From assembly GCF_030915485.1 (NCBI RefSeq), contig NZ_CP133266.1:3724001-3788000 (forward strand): a stretch of DNA of 64,000 nucleotides. Direction: 5' to 3'. Source of the stretch: Neobacillus sp. PS3-40. GTDB taxonomy: Bacteria; Bacillota; Bacilli; Bacillales; Cytobacillaceae. A program made the translations under genes and the position numbers. Position 1 is the first letter of the stretch. Each line of letters begins with the position of its first letter. This document shows, in pieces, positions 39,705 to 49,543 of the stretch. The notes under the pieces are model-generated. The model did no database searches and was not told where the DNA came from. It was given only the letters and a program-made list of their open reading frames with translations.

Positions 39705-40826
39705 ATGAGCAGCGAATTATTAGATGCTCTTACATTACTGGAAAATGAAAAAGGCATTTCCAGAGATGTCTTGATTGATGCGATTGAAGCTGCACTAGTT
39801 TCAGCTTATCGCCGTAATTTTAATCAAGCCCAAAATGTACGCATAGATATAAATTTAACAACCGGTACCATGCGAGTTTTTGCAAGAAAAGAAGTGGTGG
39901 ACCAAGTATTCGATCCACGCCTTGAAATTTCAATTGAAGAAGCAACAAGTATCAACCAAAAGTATCAAGTAGAAGATATTGTGGAAATGGAAGTAACACC
40001 AAAGAATTTTGGACGGATTGCTGCTCAAACAGCAAAACAAGTTGTTACTCAGCGCGTAAGGGAAGCGGAAAGAGGAATTATTTATTCCGAATTCATTGAC
40101 CGTGAAGAAGATATCATGACTGGAATTGTTCAGAGACTTGATTCTAAGTTCATTTACGTAAGCCTTGGGAAAATTGAGGCGCTCTTACCAGTAAATGAAC
40201 AAATTCCAAATGAACGATACAAACCACATGATCGCATAAAGGTTTTCATCACTAAGGTGGAAAAAACAACAAAAGGCCCACAAATTTTTGTGTCAAGAAC
40301 CCATCCAGGTCTTTTGAAACGTTTATTTGAAATTGAAGTTCCTGAAATTTATGATGGAACCGTTGAAATAAAATCAGTTGCTCGTGAAGCAGGAGATCGC
40401 TCCAAGATTTCAGTGCATTCTGAGAACGCTGAGGTTGATCCAGTTGGTTCATGTGTGGGACCAAAAGGGACACGTGTTCAGGCAATCGTGAATGAATTAA
40501 AAGGTGAAAAAATTGATATCGTCAAATGGTCGAATGATCCTGTTGTGTTTGTTGCAAATGCACTAAGCCCTTCAAAGGTTGTTGATGTTATCGTAAATGA
40601 AGCCGATAAAGCCACTACAGTCGTTGTTCCGGATTATCAGCTATCATTAGCTATTGGGAAGCGTGGACAAAACGCTCGTTTAGCAGCGAAACTCACAGGC
40701 TGGAAGATTGATATTAAATCGGAAACAGATGCACGTGAACTAGGGATTTTTCCACGTGAAGAAACGATTAAGCTTTTTGAAGATGATGCAGATCTAGATT
40801 ATGATTTTGAAGAAGAAATGGAATAA
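39705..40826 (+). CDS. nusA: Transcription termination/antitermination factor NusA
   Basis: NusA binds RNA polymerase and modulates pausing and intrinsic termination. The 373-residue protein has the N-terminal polymerase-binding domain, an S1 domain (about residues 133-200), and two KH domains, with [17 protein letters not shown] and the [19 protein letters not shown] region, ending in an acidic tail. It lacks the extra C-terminal repeats found in gamma-proteobacteria, as normal for Bacillus. A 179-base spacer with a 7-bp inverted repeat separates it from rimP. Confidence 0.98.
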   Translation: MSSELLDALTLLENEKGISRDVLIDAIEAALVSAYRRNFNQAQNVRIDINLTTGTMRVFARKEVVDQVFDPRLEISIEEATSINQKYQVEDIVEMEVTPKNFGRIAAQTAKQVVTQRVREAERGIIYSEFIDREEDIMTGIVQRLDSKFIYVSLGKIEALLPVNEQIPNERYKPHDRIKVFITKVEKTTKGPQIFVSRTHPGLLKRLFEIEVPEIYDGTVEIKSVAREAGDRSKISVHSENAEVDPVGSCVGPKGTRVQAIVNELKGEKIDIVKWSNDPVVFVANALSPSKVVDVIVNEADKATTVVVPDYQLSLAIGKRGQNARLAAKLTGWKIDIKSETDARELGIFPREETIKLFEDDADLDYDFEEEME

Positions 40827-40844
40827 AAAGCGAGGTGAATAATC

Positions 40845-41126
40845 GTGAACAATCATAAGAAAGTTCCAATGCGTAAATGTGTTGCAACCGGTGAAATGAA
40901 ACCGAAAAAAGAACTCGTTCGCATTGTTCGCACTAAGGAAGGCGAAGTATCCATCGATCTGACTGGAAAAAAATCCGGCAGGGGTGCTTACCTTTCTAAG
41001 GACAGGAAAGCTGTCGAACTCGCCAAGAAAAAAAACACTTTATCTAACCATTTACAAGTTACAATCGAAAACACGTTATATGAAGAGCTTTTAGAGCTTA
41101 TTGAGAAGGAGAACGGACAATCCTGA
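40845..41126 (+). CDS. rnpM: RNase P modulator RnpM (YlxR)
   Basis: The 93-residue basic protein is YlxR family: [23 protein letters not shown] at the start (residues 6-28), then [11 protein letters not shown]. YlxR has recently been described as an RNase P RNA-binding modulator (RnpM); it was previously only a DUF448 protein. It starts with GTG after GAGGTGA and its TGA overlaps the ATG of ylxQ by one base. It sits between nusA and infB as in other Firmicutes. Confidence 0.95.
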   Translation: MNNHKKVPMRKCVATGEMKPKKELVRIVRTKEGEVSIDLTGKKSGRGAYLSKDRKAVELAKKKNTLSNHLQVTIENTLYEELLELIEKENGQS

Positions 41127-41428
41127 TGAAAACTAATCAATGGATGTCATTGCTTGGCTTGGCTTATCGAGCAAGTAAGATCATATCGGGTGAGGAGCTT
41201 TCTGTGAAGGAAATCCGGAGTGGAAAAGCGAAACTGGTTTTATTATCGCGAGATGCATCAATTAATACAACTAAAAAAATTACAGATAAATGTAAATCGC
41301 ATGAAGTTCCATATAAAATGGTGGAAAATCGAGATCTTCTTGGTCAAGCAATTGGTAAAGAAGCACGCGTTGTTGTAGCTGTATTGGATGCTGGATTTGC
41401 AAAAAAGCTCGTGACGTTGCTCGATTAA
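41126..41428 (+). CDS. ylxQ: L7Ae-family RNA-binding protein YlxQ
   Basis: The 100-residue protein is a small L7Ae/L30e/S12e-type protein, with [34 protein letters not shown] and [20 protein letters not shown]. Such proteins bind kink-turn RNA. In B. subtilis it is also named RplGA/YlxQ; its exact target is not firmly known. It is coupled to rnpM by a one-base stop/start overlap and lies 19 bases before infB. Confidence 0.94.
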   Translation: MKTNQWMSLLGLAYRASKIISGEELSVKEIRSGKAKLVLLSRDASINTTKKITDKCKSHEVPYKMVENRDLLGQAIGKEARVVVAVLDAGFAKKLVTLLD

Positions 41429-41447
41429 TTCTAGCGGGGGTGAAAGT

Positions 41448-43730
41448 ATGAGTAAAACGCGTGTATATGAATACGCAAAAAAATACAATATTTCAAGTAA
41501 AGATGTAATAACAAAATTAAAAGAAATGAATATTGAGGTTTCGAATCATATGGCAACTATAGAAGACGATGCTGTCGTTAAGCTTGAAGCGATCTACAAT
41601 AAAAAGGACGAAAAAGTTCAACAAAACTCAACAACTAAACCAGGTCAACAGGCACGCCCAAATGGCCAAACTGGAAGACCTTCACAGCCACAACCACAAA
41701 AACAAACACCAGAAGTTCAACCAAAAACCGCTCCAAAAGCGTTTGAGGACGATGATGATAAAATCGCTGTTCCAAACAAAGTAAAGGTTAAGGTTGCTCC
41801 ACCTAAGGTAAAAGAAGGTAAAAAACAAGTGTCAGAATTTCAGTCTAAAGAAAATAAAGCATTCAATAATGGTAAGAATAAGAACAAGCCTGCTCAGCAA
41901 AACCGAAATCAACATAATAAGAAACCAAATACACCAGTGCAACAAGCTCAACCTCAGAAGAAAAAAGAGAAAGAGCTTCCAACAAAGATTACTTTCAGTG
42001 AATCTTTAACAGTTGCTGAGCTTGCAAAAAAATTACATCGTGAACCATCCGAGCTTATTAAAAAGCTTTTCTTACTTGGTGTAATGGCTACGATTAATCA
42101 AGGCCTAGAAAAAGATGCAATTGAGCTAATTGCAAGTGAATATGGTGTTGAAGTAGAAGAAGAAATTAAGATTGATACAACTGACCTTGAAGTTTACTTC
42201 ACAGAAGATGCTACAGAAGATCTGATTGAAAGACCATCTGTTGTAACTATTATGGGACACGTAGACCATGGTAAAACAACCTTGCTTGACTCTATCCGTA
42301 ACACTAAGGTTACAGAAGGAGAAGCAGGTGGAATTACTCAACATATCGGTGCATATCAGGTTGTTGAAAACGGCAAGAAAATTACTTTCCTTGATACACC
42401 AGGACACGCTGCATTCACAACTATGCGTGCTCGTGGTGCCAAAATTACCGATATTACAATTTTAGTCGTTGCAGCAGATGACGGTGTTATGCCGCAAACG
42501 ATCGAAGCAATCAACCATGCAAAAGCAGCAGAAGTTCCAATTATCGTAGCTGTAAACAAAATGGACAAAGAAGCAGCAAATGTTGACCGTGTCATGCAGG
42601 AGCTAACCGAACATGGTTTAGTATCAGAAGCATGGGGCGGGGAAACAATCTTTGTTCCGCTTTCCGCAAAAACAGGTGAAGGAATTGACAACCTTTTAGA
42701 GATGATTCTTTTAGTTGGAGAAGTGGAAGAATATAAAGCAAATCCAAAACGTCATGCAGTTGGTACCGTTATCGAAGCACAGCTTGATAAAGGACGCGGT
42801 TCTGTAGCAACGTTACTTGTGCAAAATGGAACTCTAAAAATAGGTGATCCTATCGTTGTCGGTAATACATTTGGACGTGTCCGGGCGATGGTGAACAATT
42901 TAGGTCGTCGTGTAAAAGAAGCAGGACCATCAACTCCTGTTGAAATTACTGGACTTAATGACGTCCCACAAGCTGGTGATCGTTTCGTTGTTTTTGAAGA
43001 TGAAAAAACAGCTCGCCAAATCGGGGAAACTCGTGCCCAACTAGCACTTGTTGCTTCGCGAGGAGAAAAATCTCGTGTCAGCTTAGAAACTCTATTTGAA
43101 CAGTTGAAGCAAGGTGAAATGAAGGATTTGAACGTAATTATTAAGGCTGACGTTCAAGGTTCTGCAGAAGCTGTTGCAGCCTCACTTCAAAAGATTGATG
43201 TTCAGGGTGTTAACATTAAAATTATTCATAGTGGTGCAGGTGCCATAAATGAATCAGATATAACCCTTGCTGCAGCTTCAAATGCTATTGTCATCGGATT
43301 TAACGTTCGTCCTGATGCAAATGCAAAACGTGCTGCTGAAGCCGAGAAAGTTGACGTTCGTCTTCACCGTATTATCTATAAGGTAATTGAAGAAATTGAA
43401 TCCGCGATGAAAGGGATGCTTGATCCAGAATTCGAAGAAAAAATTATTGGTCAGGCTGAAGTTCGTCAAACATTCAAAGTATCAAAAGTTGGAACCATTG
43501 CTGGTTCGTATGTTACCGACGGAAAAATTACTCGTGGTAGCGGCATTCGCTTAATTCGTGATGGAATTGTCATTTTTGAAGGACAAATTGATGATTTAAA
43601 ACGATTTAAAGATGACGCAAAAGAAGTTGCCCAAGGTTACGAATGCGGTATTACTATCAAAAATTTCAATGATGTTAAAGAAGGCGACATTATTGAAGCA
43701 TATGTAATGGAAGAAATTGAACGTAAATGA
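41448..43730 (+). CDS. infB: Translation initiation factor IF-2
   Basis: IF-2 brings fMet-tRNA to the 30S subunit and promotes subunit joining. The 760-residue protein starts with the N-terminal IF2_N helix ([18 protein letters not shown]), then a low-complexity Lys/Gln/Pro-rich region (about 60-180), a second IF2_N module, the G domain with GHVDHGKTT beginning at residue 270, DTPGHAAF and NKMD motifs, and domains II-IV. An internal start giving a shorter isoform, as in E. coli, was not evident. The stop overlaps the ylxP ATG (ATGA). Confidence 0.99.
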   Translation: MSKTRVYEYAKKYNISSKDVITKLKEMNIEVSNHMATIEDDAVVKLEAIYNKKDEKVQQNSTTKPGQQARPNGQTGRPSQPQPQKQTPEVQPKTAPKAFEDDDDKIAVPNKVKVKVAPPKVKEGKKQVSEFQSKENKAFNNGKNKNKPAQQNRNQHNKKPNTPVQQAQPQKKKEKELPTKITFSESLTVAELAKKLHREPSELIKKLFLLGVMATINQGLEKDAIELIASEYGVEVEEEIKIDTTDLEVYFTEDATEDLIERPSVVTIMGHVDHGKTTLLDSIRNTKVTEGEAGGITQHIGAYQVVENGKKITFLDTPGHAAFTTMRARGAKITDITILVVAADDGVMPQTIEAINHAKAAEVPIIVAVNKMDKEAANVDRVMQELTEHGLVSEAWGGETIFVPLSAKTGEGIDNLLEMILLVGEVEEYKANPKRHAVGTVIEAQLDKGRGSVATLLVQNGTLKIGDPIVVGNTFGRVRAMVNNLGRRVKEAGPSTPVEITGLNDVPQAGDRFVVFEDEKTARQIGETRAQLALVASRGEKSRVSLETLFEQLKQGEMKDLNVIIKADVQGSAEAVAASLQKIDVQGVNIKIIHSGAGAINESDITLAAASNAIVIGFNVRPDANAKRAAEAEKVDVRLHRIIYKVIEEIESAMKGMLDPEFEEKIIGQAEVRQTFKVSKVGTIAGSYVTDGKITRGSGIRLIRDGIVIFEGQIDDLKRFKDDAKEVAQGYECGITIKNFNDVKEGDIIEAYVMEEIERK

Positions 43731-44008
43731 TCGTCGGTGTTGCCATTTGTGAATGCATCATTTATGATGCACATTCATTAAAAGAGAAACGAGCTGTCTT
43801 GCAAAGGATCCTTACTCGGTTGAAACAAAAATACAATGTATCCGTATCAGAGATTGACTACCAGGATACTTGGCAAAGGACAAAGATCGCCATTGCCGCC
43901 GTGACTTCAATTAGGGTTTCAACAGAGAAGGAACTACAAAATGCGATGAAACTCATTGACTCTTTTCCTGAAATTGAAAGAACAATCACCGCTATAGAAT
44001 GGCTTTAA
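43727..44008 (+). CDS. ylxP: DUF503 family protein YlxP
   Basis: This 93-residue protein belongs to the YlxP/DUF503 family: [21 protein letters not shown] at the start (split after the VCE-like core) and [22 protein letters not shown] in the middle. It folds in known homologues like a small ferredoxin-type domain. The function is unknown; its constant place between infB and rbfA suggests ribosome biogenesis. It overlaps infB by four bases. Confidence 0.95.
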   Translation: MIVGVAICECIIYDAHSLKEKRAVLQRILTRLKQKYNVSVSEIDYQDTWQRTKIAIAAVTSIRVSTEKELQNAMKLIDSFPEIERTITAIEWL

Positions 44009-44023
44009 AAAGAGGTGCATAGT

Positions 44024-44398
44024 ATGAGCCACAGAGCAAATCGTGTTGGAGAACAAATGAAAAAAGAATTAAGTGAAATCATAGGCCGTAAGATTAAAGA
44101 TCCAAGGATCGGGTTTGTGACGGTTACCGACGTTCAAGTAACAGGCGATCTTCAACAAGCAAAGGTTTATATTTCAGTTTTGGGTGATGATGAGCAAAAA
44201 GAGAATACATTAAAAGGCCTTGCGAAAGCAAAAGGTTTTATCCGAACGGAACTCGGACAACGTATTCGTTTGCGTAAAACACCTGAAATAATATTTGAAT
44301 TTGATGAAACAATTGGCTACGGCAATCGTATCAATTCAATCCTTCATCAATTGCAAAATGAAGAAAAACCGAATGAAACTGAGAATGAAACTGAGTAA
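44024..44398 (+). CDS. rbfA: Ribosome-binding factor A
   Basis: RbfA assists late 30S maturation and processing of the 16S rRNA 5' end. The sequence has [19 protein letters not shown] at the N-terminus, [18 protein letters not shown] and [15 protein letters not shown], the single KH-like domain typical of the family. A GTG at 44015 is in frame but overlaps the AAGAGGTG ribosome binding site, so ATG 44024 (124 residues) is preferred. A strong terminator ends the operon. Confidence 0.97.
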   Translation: MSHRANRVGEQMKKELSEIIGRKIKDPRIGFVTVTDVQVTGDLQQAKVYISVLGDDEQKENTLKGLAKAKGFIRTELGQRIRLRKTPEIIFEFDETIGYGNRINSILHQLQNEEKPNETENETE

Positions 44399-44404
44399 TA
44401 GGCT

Positions 44405-44437
44405 AATGGATAGACACTTTGTCTATCCATTTTTTTA
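44405..44437 (+). terminator. Intrinsic terminator of the rimP-rbfA operon
   Basis: AATGGATAGAC (44405-44415) pairs perfectly with GTCTATCCATT (44421-44431) around a 5-base loop, and seven T bases follow. This is the strongest-looking terminator in this part of the window. Confidence 0.93.
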
Positions 44438-44479
44438 AGCTTTTATCTAAAATAATTCATAGGATTGGTGGGATTGAAG

Positions 44480-45400
44480 TTGGAAGGAATTTTACCCTTA
44501 TACAAGCCTGCAGGATTAACTTCACATGATTGTGTCTTTAAACTGAGAAAGATATTAAAAACGAAGAAAGTTGGTCACACTGGAACCCTTGATCCCGATG
44601 TAACAGGTGTTCTTCCTATATGTATCGGTAAAGCAACGAAAGTAGCTGAATACATAACAGATGCAGGTAAGGCATATGTGGGAGAGGTGACAATCGGTTA
44701 TTCAACAACGACCGAAGATGCATCAGGAGAAATTGTCGATAAAAAAATAATAACTGAGATATTTCCAAGAGCTAAAATTTTAGAAGTACTAGGTTCATTT
44801 GAAGGGGAAATTGAGCAGACTCCGCCCATGTATTCAGCTGTTAAAGTAAATGGGAAGCGGCTTTATGAGTATGCTAGAAGTGGAATAGAAGTTGAAAGAC
44901 CAACACGAAAAGTGAATATATATTCGGTTCAACTGCTAGATGATCGAACAGAGTTTCAAGGTGAAACCATTACTTTCCGCTTTCAAGTTGATTGTGGCAA
45001 AGGAACCTATATCCGAACATTGGCAGTGATGATTGGTGAATCCTTAGGTTACCCTGCACATATGTCGAGTTTGACCCGGGTACGTTCTGCTTCTTTCAAT
45101 TTGGAAGATTGCTTGACATTTGAAGAAATCGAAAAATGTATGGAAATGGGGACAATTTCGGCACGGCTATTACCTCTTGAAATTGCTCTTTCCCATTTGC
45201 CGAAATACTATATTAATGATAAAGTAGCAGAGAAAGTGAAAAATGGTGCACTTCTACCGGTGCCGGATCATTTGAAAAATAGTGACGGACCGTTCATTGC
45301 CGAAACAGCGGAAGGAATAGCTCTTGCAATCTATGCAAGTCATCCAAGCAAGCCGGGGATCCTTAAACCCGTTAAAGTTTTACGCAATGATCAAGATTAG
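44480..45400 (+). CDS. truB: tRNA pseudouridine(55) synthase TruB
   Basis: TruB makes pseudouridine 55 in the T loop of tRNAs. The N-terminal catalytic region has GILPLYKPAGLTSHD and VGHTGTLDPDVTGVLP, which includes the catalytic Asp; TPPMYSAVKVNGKRLYEYAR and the C-terminal PUA-like domain follow. Several TTG codons are possible starts (44465, 44474, 44480); GGTGGG at 44467-44472 lies 7 bases before 44480, giving 306 residues. The choice between 44474 and 44480 is uncertain. Confidence 0.95.
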   Translation: MEGILPLYKPAGLTSHDCVFKLRKILKTKKVGHTGTLDPDVTGVLPICIGKATKVAEYITDAGKAYVGEVTIGYSTTTEDASGEIVDKKIITEIFPRAKILEVLGSFEGEIEQTPPMYSAVKVNGKRLYEYARSGIEVERPTRKVNIYSVQLLDDRTEFQGETITFRFQVDCGKGTYIRTLAVMIGESLGYPAHMSSLTRVRSASFNLEDCLTFEEIEKCMEMGTISARLLPLEIALSHLPKYYINDKVAEKVKNGALLPVPDHLKNSDGPFIAETAEGIALAIYASHPSKPGILKPVKVLRNDQD

Positions 45401-45491
45401 ATAGAAAAGCGGAAGCGCCAATGGATCTAAATCATAAACTAAGTACAAACAAATAAACTAATTTTTATATACTGAAAAGGTGAGTTTCATT

Positions 45492-46457
45492 GTGGAAGTA
45501 AAAATGCTTGATTATCCTCATCAACTGAAAAAAAGTGAAATCCCGCCATTGGCCCTAGCCCTTGGCTATTTTGATGGTGTTCACCTCGGACATCAAAAAG
45601 TCATTCTTGAGGCAAAAAGATTTGCTGATGAAACAGGTCTAAAAAGTGCAGTCATGACGTTTGATCCCCATCCTTCTGTTGTTTTAAAGAAAAATAATGG
45701 ACTTGTCCACTATATTACTCCATTGAAGGATAAGATCAAAATCATCCAAAATTTAGGGATTGATTATGTCATTGTTGTCCATTTTACAGAAGATTTTGCA
45801 AATCTTCTCCCACAAGAATTTGTTGACCAATATATTATTGGATTAAATGTAAAACATGTGGTTGCGGGTTTTGATTATTCATATGGCCGGATGGGAAAAG
45901 GGACAATGGAAACATTGCCATTCCACTCAAGGGGAGAGTTTACCTCCTTTATAGTTCCAAAGCTTGTAAACGGAAATGATAAAGTGAGTTCAACATTGAT
46001 TCGAAAACGCTTAGCAGAAGGGCAAACCGATCAATTGCCATTCTTACTCGGCAGATACTATACCACAAGCGGAATTGTTGTTCATGGAGATAAACGAGGT
46101 CGAACAATTGGTTTTCCAACAGCAAATGTCGATATGGATGATGATTATATGATTCCGCCACTTGGCGTTTATGCTGTTAGGTTGAAACTAAATGGTGAAT
46201 GGCTGAATGGTGTGTGTAATGTTGGCTATAAACCAACTTTTAATAAAGAAGCTACTATTAAGCCATCCGTTGAAGTTCATCTATTACACTTTAATGGCGA
46301 TATTTATGGTCAAAAAGTGGAGATCGAATGGATTCTTTATTTGCGAAAAGAACAGAAATTTTCTGGGATAGATGAGCTTGTTGCACAAATAAATAAGGAT
46401 AAGCAAAATGTTCTTACTTATTTTGATCAAAATGGACAAAACTCTTTCGAAATATAG
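45492..46457 (+). CDS. ribF: Bifunctional riboflavin kinase/FAD synthetase
   Basis: RibF (RibC in B. subtilis) converts riboflavin to FMN and FAD. The N-terminal adenylyltransferase domain has ALGYFDGVHLGHQ, VMTFDPHPS and SSTLIRKRL; the C-terminal kinase domain has GIVVHGDKRGRTIGFPTANV and the GVCNVGYKPTF strand. A GTG at 45480 is in frame but lies within the AAAGGTGAG ribosome binding site; the GTG at 45492 is 8 bases after it and gives 321 residues. No FMN riboswitch is visible upstream. Confidence 0.96.
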   Translation: MEVKMLDYPHQLKKSEIPPLALALGYFDGVHLGHQKVILEAKRFADETGLKSAVMTFDPHPSVVLKKNNGLVHYITPLKDKIKIIQNLGIDYVIVVHFTEDFANLLPQEFVDQYIIGLNVKHVVAGFDYSYGRMGKGTMETLPFHSRGEFTSFIVPKLVNGNDKVSSTLIRKRLAEGQTDQLPFLLGRYYTTSGIVVHGDKRGRTIGFPTANVDMDDDYMIPPLGVYAVRLKLNGEWLNGVCNVGYKPTFNKEATIKPSVEVHLLHFNGDIYGQKVEIEWILYLRKEQKFSGIDELVAQINKDKQNVLTYFDQNGQNSFEI

Positions 46458-46496
46458 CGAAGATAAGAATTACCTGTACGAACAATTTTGTTAGAC

Positions 46497-46525
46497 TTGC
46501 ATTTTAACGGAAAACATTGTATTCT
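46497..46525 (+). promoter_or_regulatory. Promoter of rpsO
   Basis: TTGCAT (46497-46502), a 17-base spacer and TATTCT (46520-46525) match the sigma-A pattern (4 of 6 in each box). It lies 39 bases after ribF and would give a leader of about 85 bases. Confidence 0.65.
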
Positions 46526-46550
46526 TATTAACGTATTAAAAAAGAACCTT

Positions 46551-46611
46551 TTCTTGGCAAGTCGAATCACCGACGCTTGCTCAGTAACAGGGGATTTAAA
46601 ATTAGGAGGTG
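46551..46611 (+). promoter_or_regulatory. Structured rpsO leader, candidate S15 autoregulatory site
   Basis: GCAAG-TCG (46557-46564) pairs with CGA (46571-46573) and CTTGC (46576-46580), leaving a 2-base bulge. A GGGG (46590-46593) lies just downstream and the AGGAGGTG ribosome binding site is at 46604-46611. Several bacterial rpsO leaders, including Gram-positive ones, bind S15 to repress translation; the fold here is compatible, but the exact class is not proven by reading. Confidence 0.55.
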
Positions 46612-46618
46612 AATCTGG

Positions 46619-46888
46619 ATGGCAATCACTCAAGAACGTAAAACTGAACTTATGCATGAGTATCAAACACATGAAGGCGACACTGGATCTGCAGAGGTAC
46701 AAATCGCTGTCCTTACTGAATCAATCAACAATTTGAATGAGCACTTACGTACTCATAAGAAGGACCACCACTCACGTCGCGGTCTTTTGAAAATGGTTGG
46801 TAAACGTCGTAACTTGTTAACATACCTTCGTAACAAAGATGTTCAACGTTACCGTGTGTTAATCACTAAACTTGGTTTACGTAGATAA
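46619..46888 (+). CDS. rpsO: 30S ribosomal protein S15
   Basis: S15 binds the 16S rRNA central domain three-way junction early in assembly. The 89-residue product matches over its full length, with [51 protein letters not shown]-like [20 protein letters not shown] and the C-terminal [13 protein letters not shown] perfect AGGAGGTG lies 7 bases before the ATG. It has its own promoter, leader and terminator, so it is likely a single-gene unit with some readthrough into pnp. Confidence 0.99.
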   Translation: MAITQERKTELMHEYQTHEGDTGSAEVQIAVLTESINNLNEHLRTHKKDHHSRRGLLKMVGKRRNLLTYLRNKDVQRYRVLITKLGLRR

Positions 46889-46895
46889 TTTACAG

Positions 46896-46921
46896 AAGCG
46901 GGATTCTTCCCGCTTTTTTAT
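46896..46921 (+). terminator. Intrinsic terminator after rpsO
   Basis: AAGCGGGA (46896-46903) pairs with TCCCGCTT (46908-46915) around a 4-base loop, and a T tract follows. It lies 7 bases after the rpsO stop. Confidence 0.92.
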
Positions 46922-47134
46922 TAGGATTAAAACTTCTTTCACATTACTATTCCAATTAAAAGATAAAGAATTTTCTATACATATTTTAAGACACCATAAA
47001 TTGTGCATACTATAAGTAAAATGATTTTTATATAATAAGTCAATTTGGCTTTTTAATATAGGTTAGATGATTGAAGCGAAAAATTATTCGCATCATCCTC
47101 CAATGAGATTTAGGTAGAGAGGGGTTAATAATGT

Positions 47135-49252
47135 ATGGATCAAAATATTCATCAATATTCAATGGACTGGGCTGGACGTAAGTTGACAGTTGAGCTTGGC
47201 CAGTTAGCCAAACAAGCAAATGGCGCTGTAATGGTTCGTTATGGAGATACGGCTGTATTAAGTACAGCAACTGCATCAAAGGAACCCAAAAATTTAGACT
47301 TTTTCCCTTTAACAGTCAATTATGAAGAACGTTTATATGCTGTCGGGAAAATACCAGGAGGCTTTATCAAACGAGAAGGTCGTCCAAGTGAAAAAGCTAT
47401 TCTTGCAAGTAGATTAATCGACCGCCCGATTCGTCCACTATTTGCGGATGGATTCCGAAATGATGTACAGGTTATCAGTATTGTGATGAGTGTTGATCAA
47501 GACTGTTCAACAGAGATGGCTGCAATGTTTGGCTCATCCCTTGCATTAAGTACATCTGACATCCCATTTGAAGGCCCGATTGCTGGTGTGGTTGTGGGTC
47601 GTGTTAACAATGAATTTGTTGTAAATCCAACTGTTGAACAAGCAGAAAAAAGTGATATTCATTTAACTGTTGCTGGGACAAAGGATGCCATTAACATGGT
47701 TGAGGCAGGAGCAGATGAGGTTCCAGAAGAGATCATGCTTGAAGCAATCATGTTTGGTCATAATGAAATCAAACGGTTAATTGAATTCCAAGAGGGTATT
47801 GTTGCTGAAATCGGCAAAGAAAAGAGACAAATTAATTTATATGAAATTGATTCAGTACTTGAAGCTGAAGTGCGTTCAATGTGTGAAGCGGACATGATTA
47901 AGGCTATTCAGGTCCAAGAAAAGCATGCACGCGAAGATGCGATCAAGGAAGTAAAGAATCAAGTTACAGCTAAATATGAGGAACAAGAGGCAACCCCAGA
48001 AACGTTAAAACAAGTTAAGCAAATTTTGGACAAGTTGGTAAAAGGTGAAGTTCGCCGATTAATTACCGTTGAAAAGATACGTCCTGATGGTCGTGGGGTT
48101 GATGAAATTCGTCCACTATCCTCTCAAATTGGTATCTTACCACGTACCCATGGTTCAGGACTGTTTACTCGTGGTCAGACTCAGGCATTGAGCATTTGTA
48201 CTCTTGGGGCAATGGGTGATGTGCAAATTCTTGATGGACTAGGAATTGAAGAAGAGAAACGTTTTATGCACCATTACAACTTCCCTTCCTTTAGTGTTGG
48301 GGAAACAGGACCATTGCGTGGACCAGGTCGTCGTGAAATTGGTCATGGTGCGCTTGGTGAACGTGCATTAGAACCAGTTATTCCGTCAGAAAAAGATTTC
48401 CCATACACTATTCGTCTTGTTTCTGAGGTACTTGAATCAAATGGTTCAACTTCTCAAGCAAGTATTTGTGGAAGCACGCTTGCTATGATGGATGCTGGTG
48501 TTCCAATTAAGGCTCCTGTAGCAGGGATTGCAATGGGACTTGTAAAATCAGGTGAACATTATACAGTTTTAACAGACATTCAAGGTATGGAAGATCATCT
48601 TGGGGATATGGATTTTAAAGTTGCCGGAACAGCTAAAGGTGTAACAGCCTTGCAAATGGATATCAAGATAGAGGGACTTTCTCGTGAAATCTTAGAAGAA
48701 GCTCTCCAACAGGCGAAAAAAGGCCGGATGCAAATCTTGGATTCGATGCTTGCAACTATTTCTGAACCAAAAACTGAGCTTTCACAATACGCTCCAAAAA
48801 TCTTAACTATGGCAATTAATCCAGATAAGATTCGCGATGTTATTGGACCAAGTGGTAAGCAGATCAATAAGATTATTGAAGAAACTGGCGTTAAAATTGA
48901 CATTGAACAAGATGGTACCGTCTTTATTGCTTCAACAAATCAGGAAATGAACGAAAAAGCGAAAAAGATCATTGAAGATATTGTTCGTGAAGTAGTCGTG
49001 GGTCAACTTTATCTTGGTAAGGTGAAACGCATTGAAAAATTTGGTGCTTTCGTAGAAATCTTCACAGGTAAAGATGGATTGGTTCATATTTCTGAACTTG
49101 CGGAAGAACGCGTTGGAAAAGTCGAAGATGTTATTGCCATCGGTGATGAAATTTTAGTCAAAGTGACTGAAATCGATAAGCAAGGCAGAGTCAATCTTTC
49201 GCGCAAAGCTGTACTAAAAGAACAACGTGAAAAAGATGAACAAGCAAAATAA
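47135..49252 (+). CDS. pnp: Polyribonucleotide nucleotidyltransferase (PNPase)
   Basis: PNPase degrades RNA 3'-to-5' by phosphorolysis and is a main exonuclease in Bacillus. The 705-residue protein has two RNase PH-like domains ([18 protein letters not shown] and [19 protein letters not shown] regions), an inter-domain helical part, a KH domain ([20 protein letters not shown] near 560-580) and an S1 domain (about 620-690). ATG 47135 has GAGAGGGG upstream; an ATG four bases earlier is out of frame. The 246-base rpsO-pnp gap is very AT-rich; a possible weak promoter (AAGACA at 46988, TATAAG at 47011) lies in it. Confidence 0.99.
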   Translation: MDQNIHQYSMDWAGRKLTVELGQLAKQANGAVMVRYGDTAVLSTATASKEPKNLDFFPLTVNYEERLYAVGKIPGGFIKREGRPSEKAILASRLIDRPIRPLFADGFRNDVQVISIVMSVDQDCSTEMAAMFGSSLALSTSDIPFEGPIAGVVVGRVNNEFVVNPTVEQAEKSDIHLTVAGTKDAINMVEAGADEVPEEIMLEAIMFGHNEIKRLIEFQEGIVAEIGKEKRQINLYEIDSVLEAEVRSMCEADMIKAIQVQEKHAREDAIKEVKNQVTAKYEEQEATPETLKQVKQILDKLVKGEVRRLITVEKIRPDGRGVDEIRPLSSQIGILPRTHGSGLFTRGQTQALSICTLGAMGDVQILDGLGIEEEKRFMHHYNFPSFSVGETGPLRGPGRREIGHGALGERALEPVIPSEKDFPYTIRLVSEVLESNGSTSQASICGSTLAMMDAGVPIKAPVAGIAMGLVKSGEHYTVLTDIQGMEDHLGDMDFKVAGTAKGVTALQMDIKIEGLSREILEEALQQAKKGRMQILDSMLATISEPKTELSQYAPKILTMAINPDKIRDVIGPSGKQINKIIEETGVKIDIEQDGTVFIASTNQEMNEKAKKIIEDIVREVVVGQLYLGKVKRIEKFGAFVEIFTGKDGLVHISELAEERVGKVEDVIAIGDEILVKVTEIDKQGRVNLSRKAVLKEQREKDEQAK

Positions 49253-49290
49253 TAATGATGTAAACGTAGACTAAAAGATGTAATAAGGTG

Positions 49291-49314
49291 GTCAGGGGGA
49301 ACCCTGACTTTTTC
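49291..49314 (+). terminator. Intrinsic terminator after pnp
   Basis: GTCAGGG (49291-49297) pairs with CCCTGAC (49302-49308) around a GGAA tetraloop, with TTTTT after it. It lies 38 bases after pnp. Confidence 0.88.
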
Positions 49315-49321
49315 CTTGTCT

Positions 49322-49386
49322 GAGCATAAGTTATATCCATAAATTCTGCATTATCGCCCTTAAGGGCTCGTCAATCAGCGAGTTTT
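49322..49386 (+). repeat. Dispersed palindromic repeat, copy B (shortened)
   Basis: This 65-bp stretch is a shortened relative of copies A and C. It keeps the TATATCCATAAATTCTGC segment, the TCGCCCTTA-GGGC core and the GCGAGTTTT end, with the GCGCATAAG-type module rearranged or lost. CTCG (49367-49370) can pair with CGAG (49379-49382) before TTTT. It follows the pnp terminator directly, as copy A follows frr. Confidence 0.7.
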
Positions 49387-49543
49387 ATAAAACTGGATCT
49401 TTTCTTGTTTTTAAATGGATTTTTGAGGGTTCAATAGTGTTTTTTTCTTTTTCCTTTTTTGAATCGTTCTACCTTGTCCCTTTCATTCATATAGTTAAGC
49501 GTATTCGTGCTTTTCTTAGTTTTGGATGGAAGGGGGAAGGTAA

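Noticed and set aside
45404-45421. Fragment resembling the start of a known Bacillus repeat (GAAAAGCGGAAGCGCC)
   Set aside because: Only about 16-18 bases are recognisable and no continuation follows, so it may be a relic or chance; too short to annotate as a repeat.
45401-45491. Possible FMN riboswitch before ribF
   Set aside because: The gap is too short and lacks the conserved FMN aptamer segments; in Bacillus that riboswitch is upstream of the rib biosynthesis operon instead.
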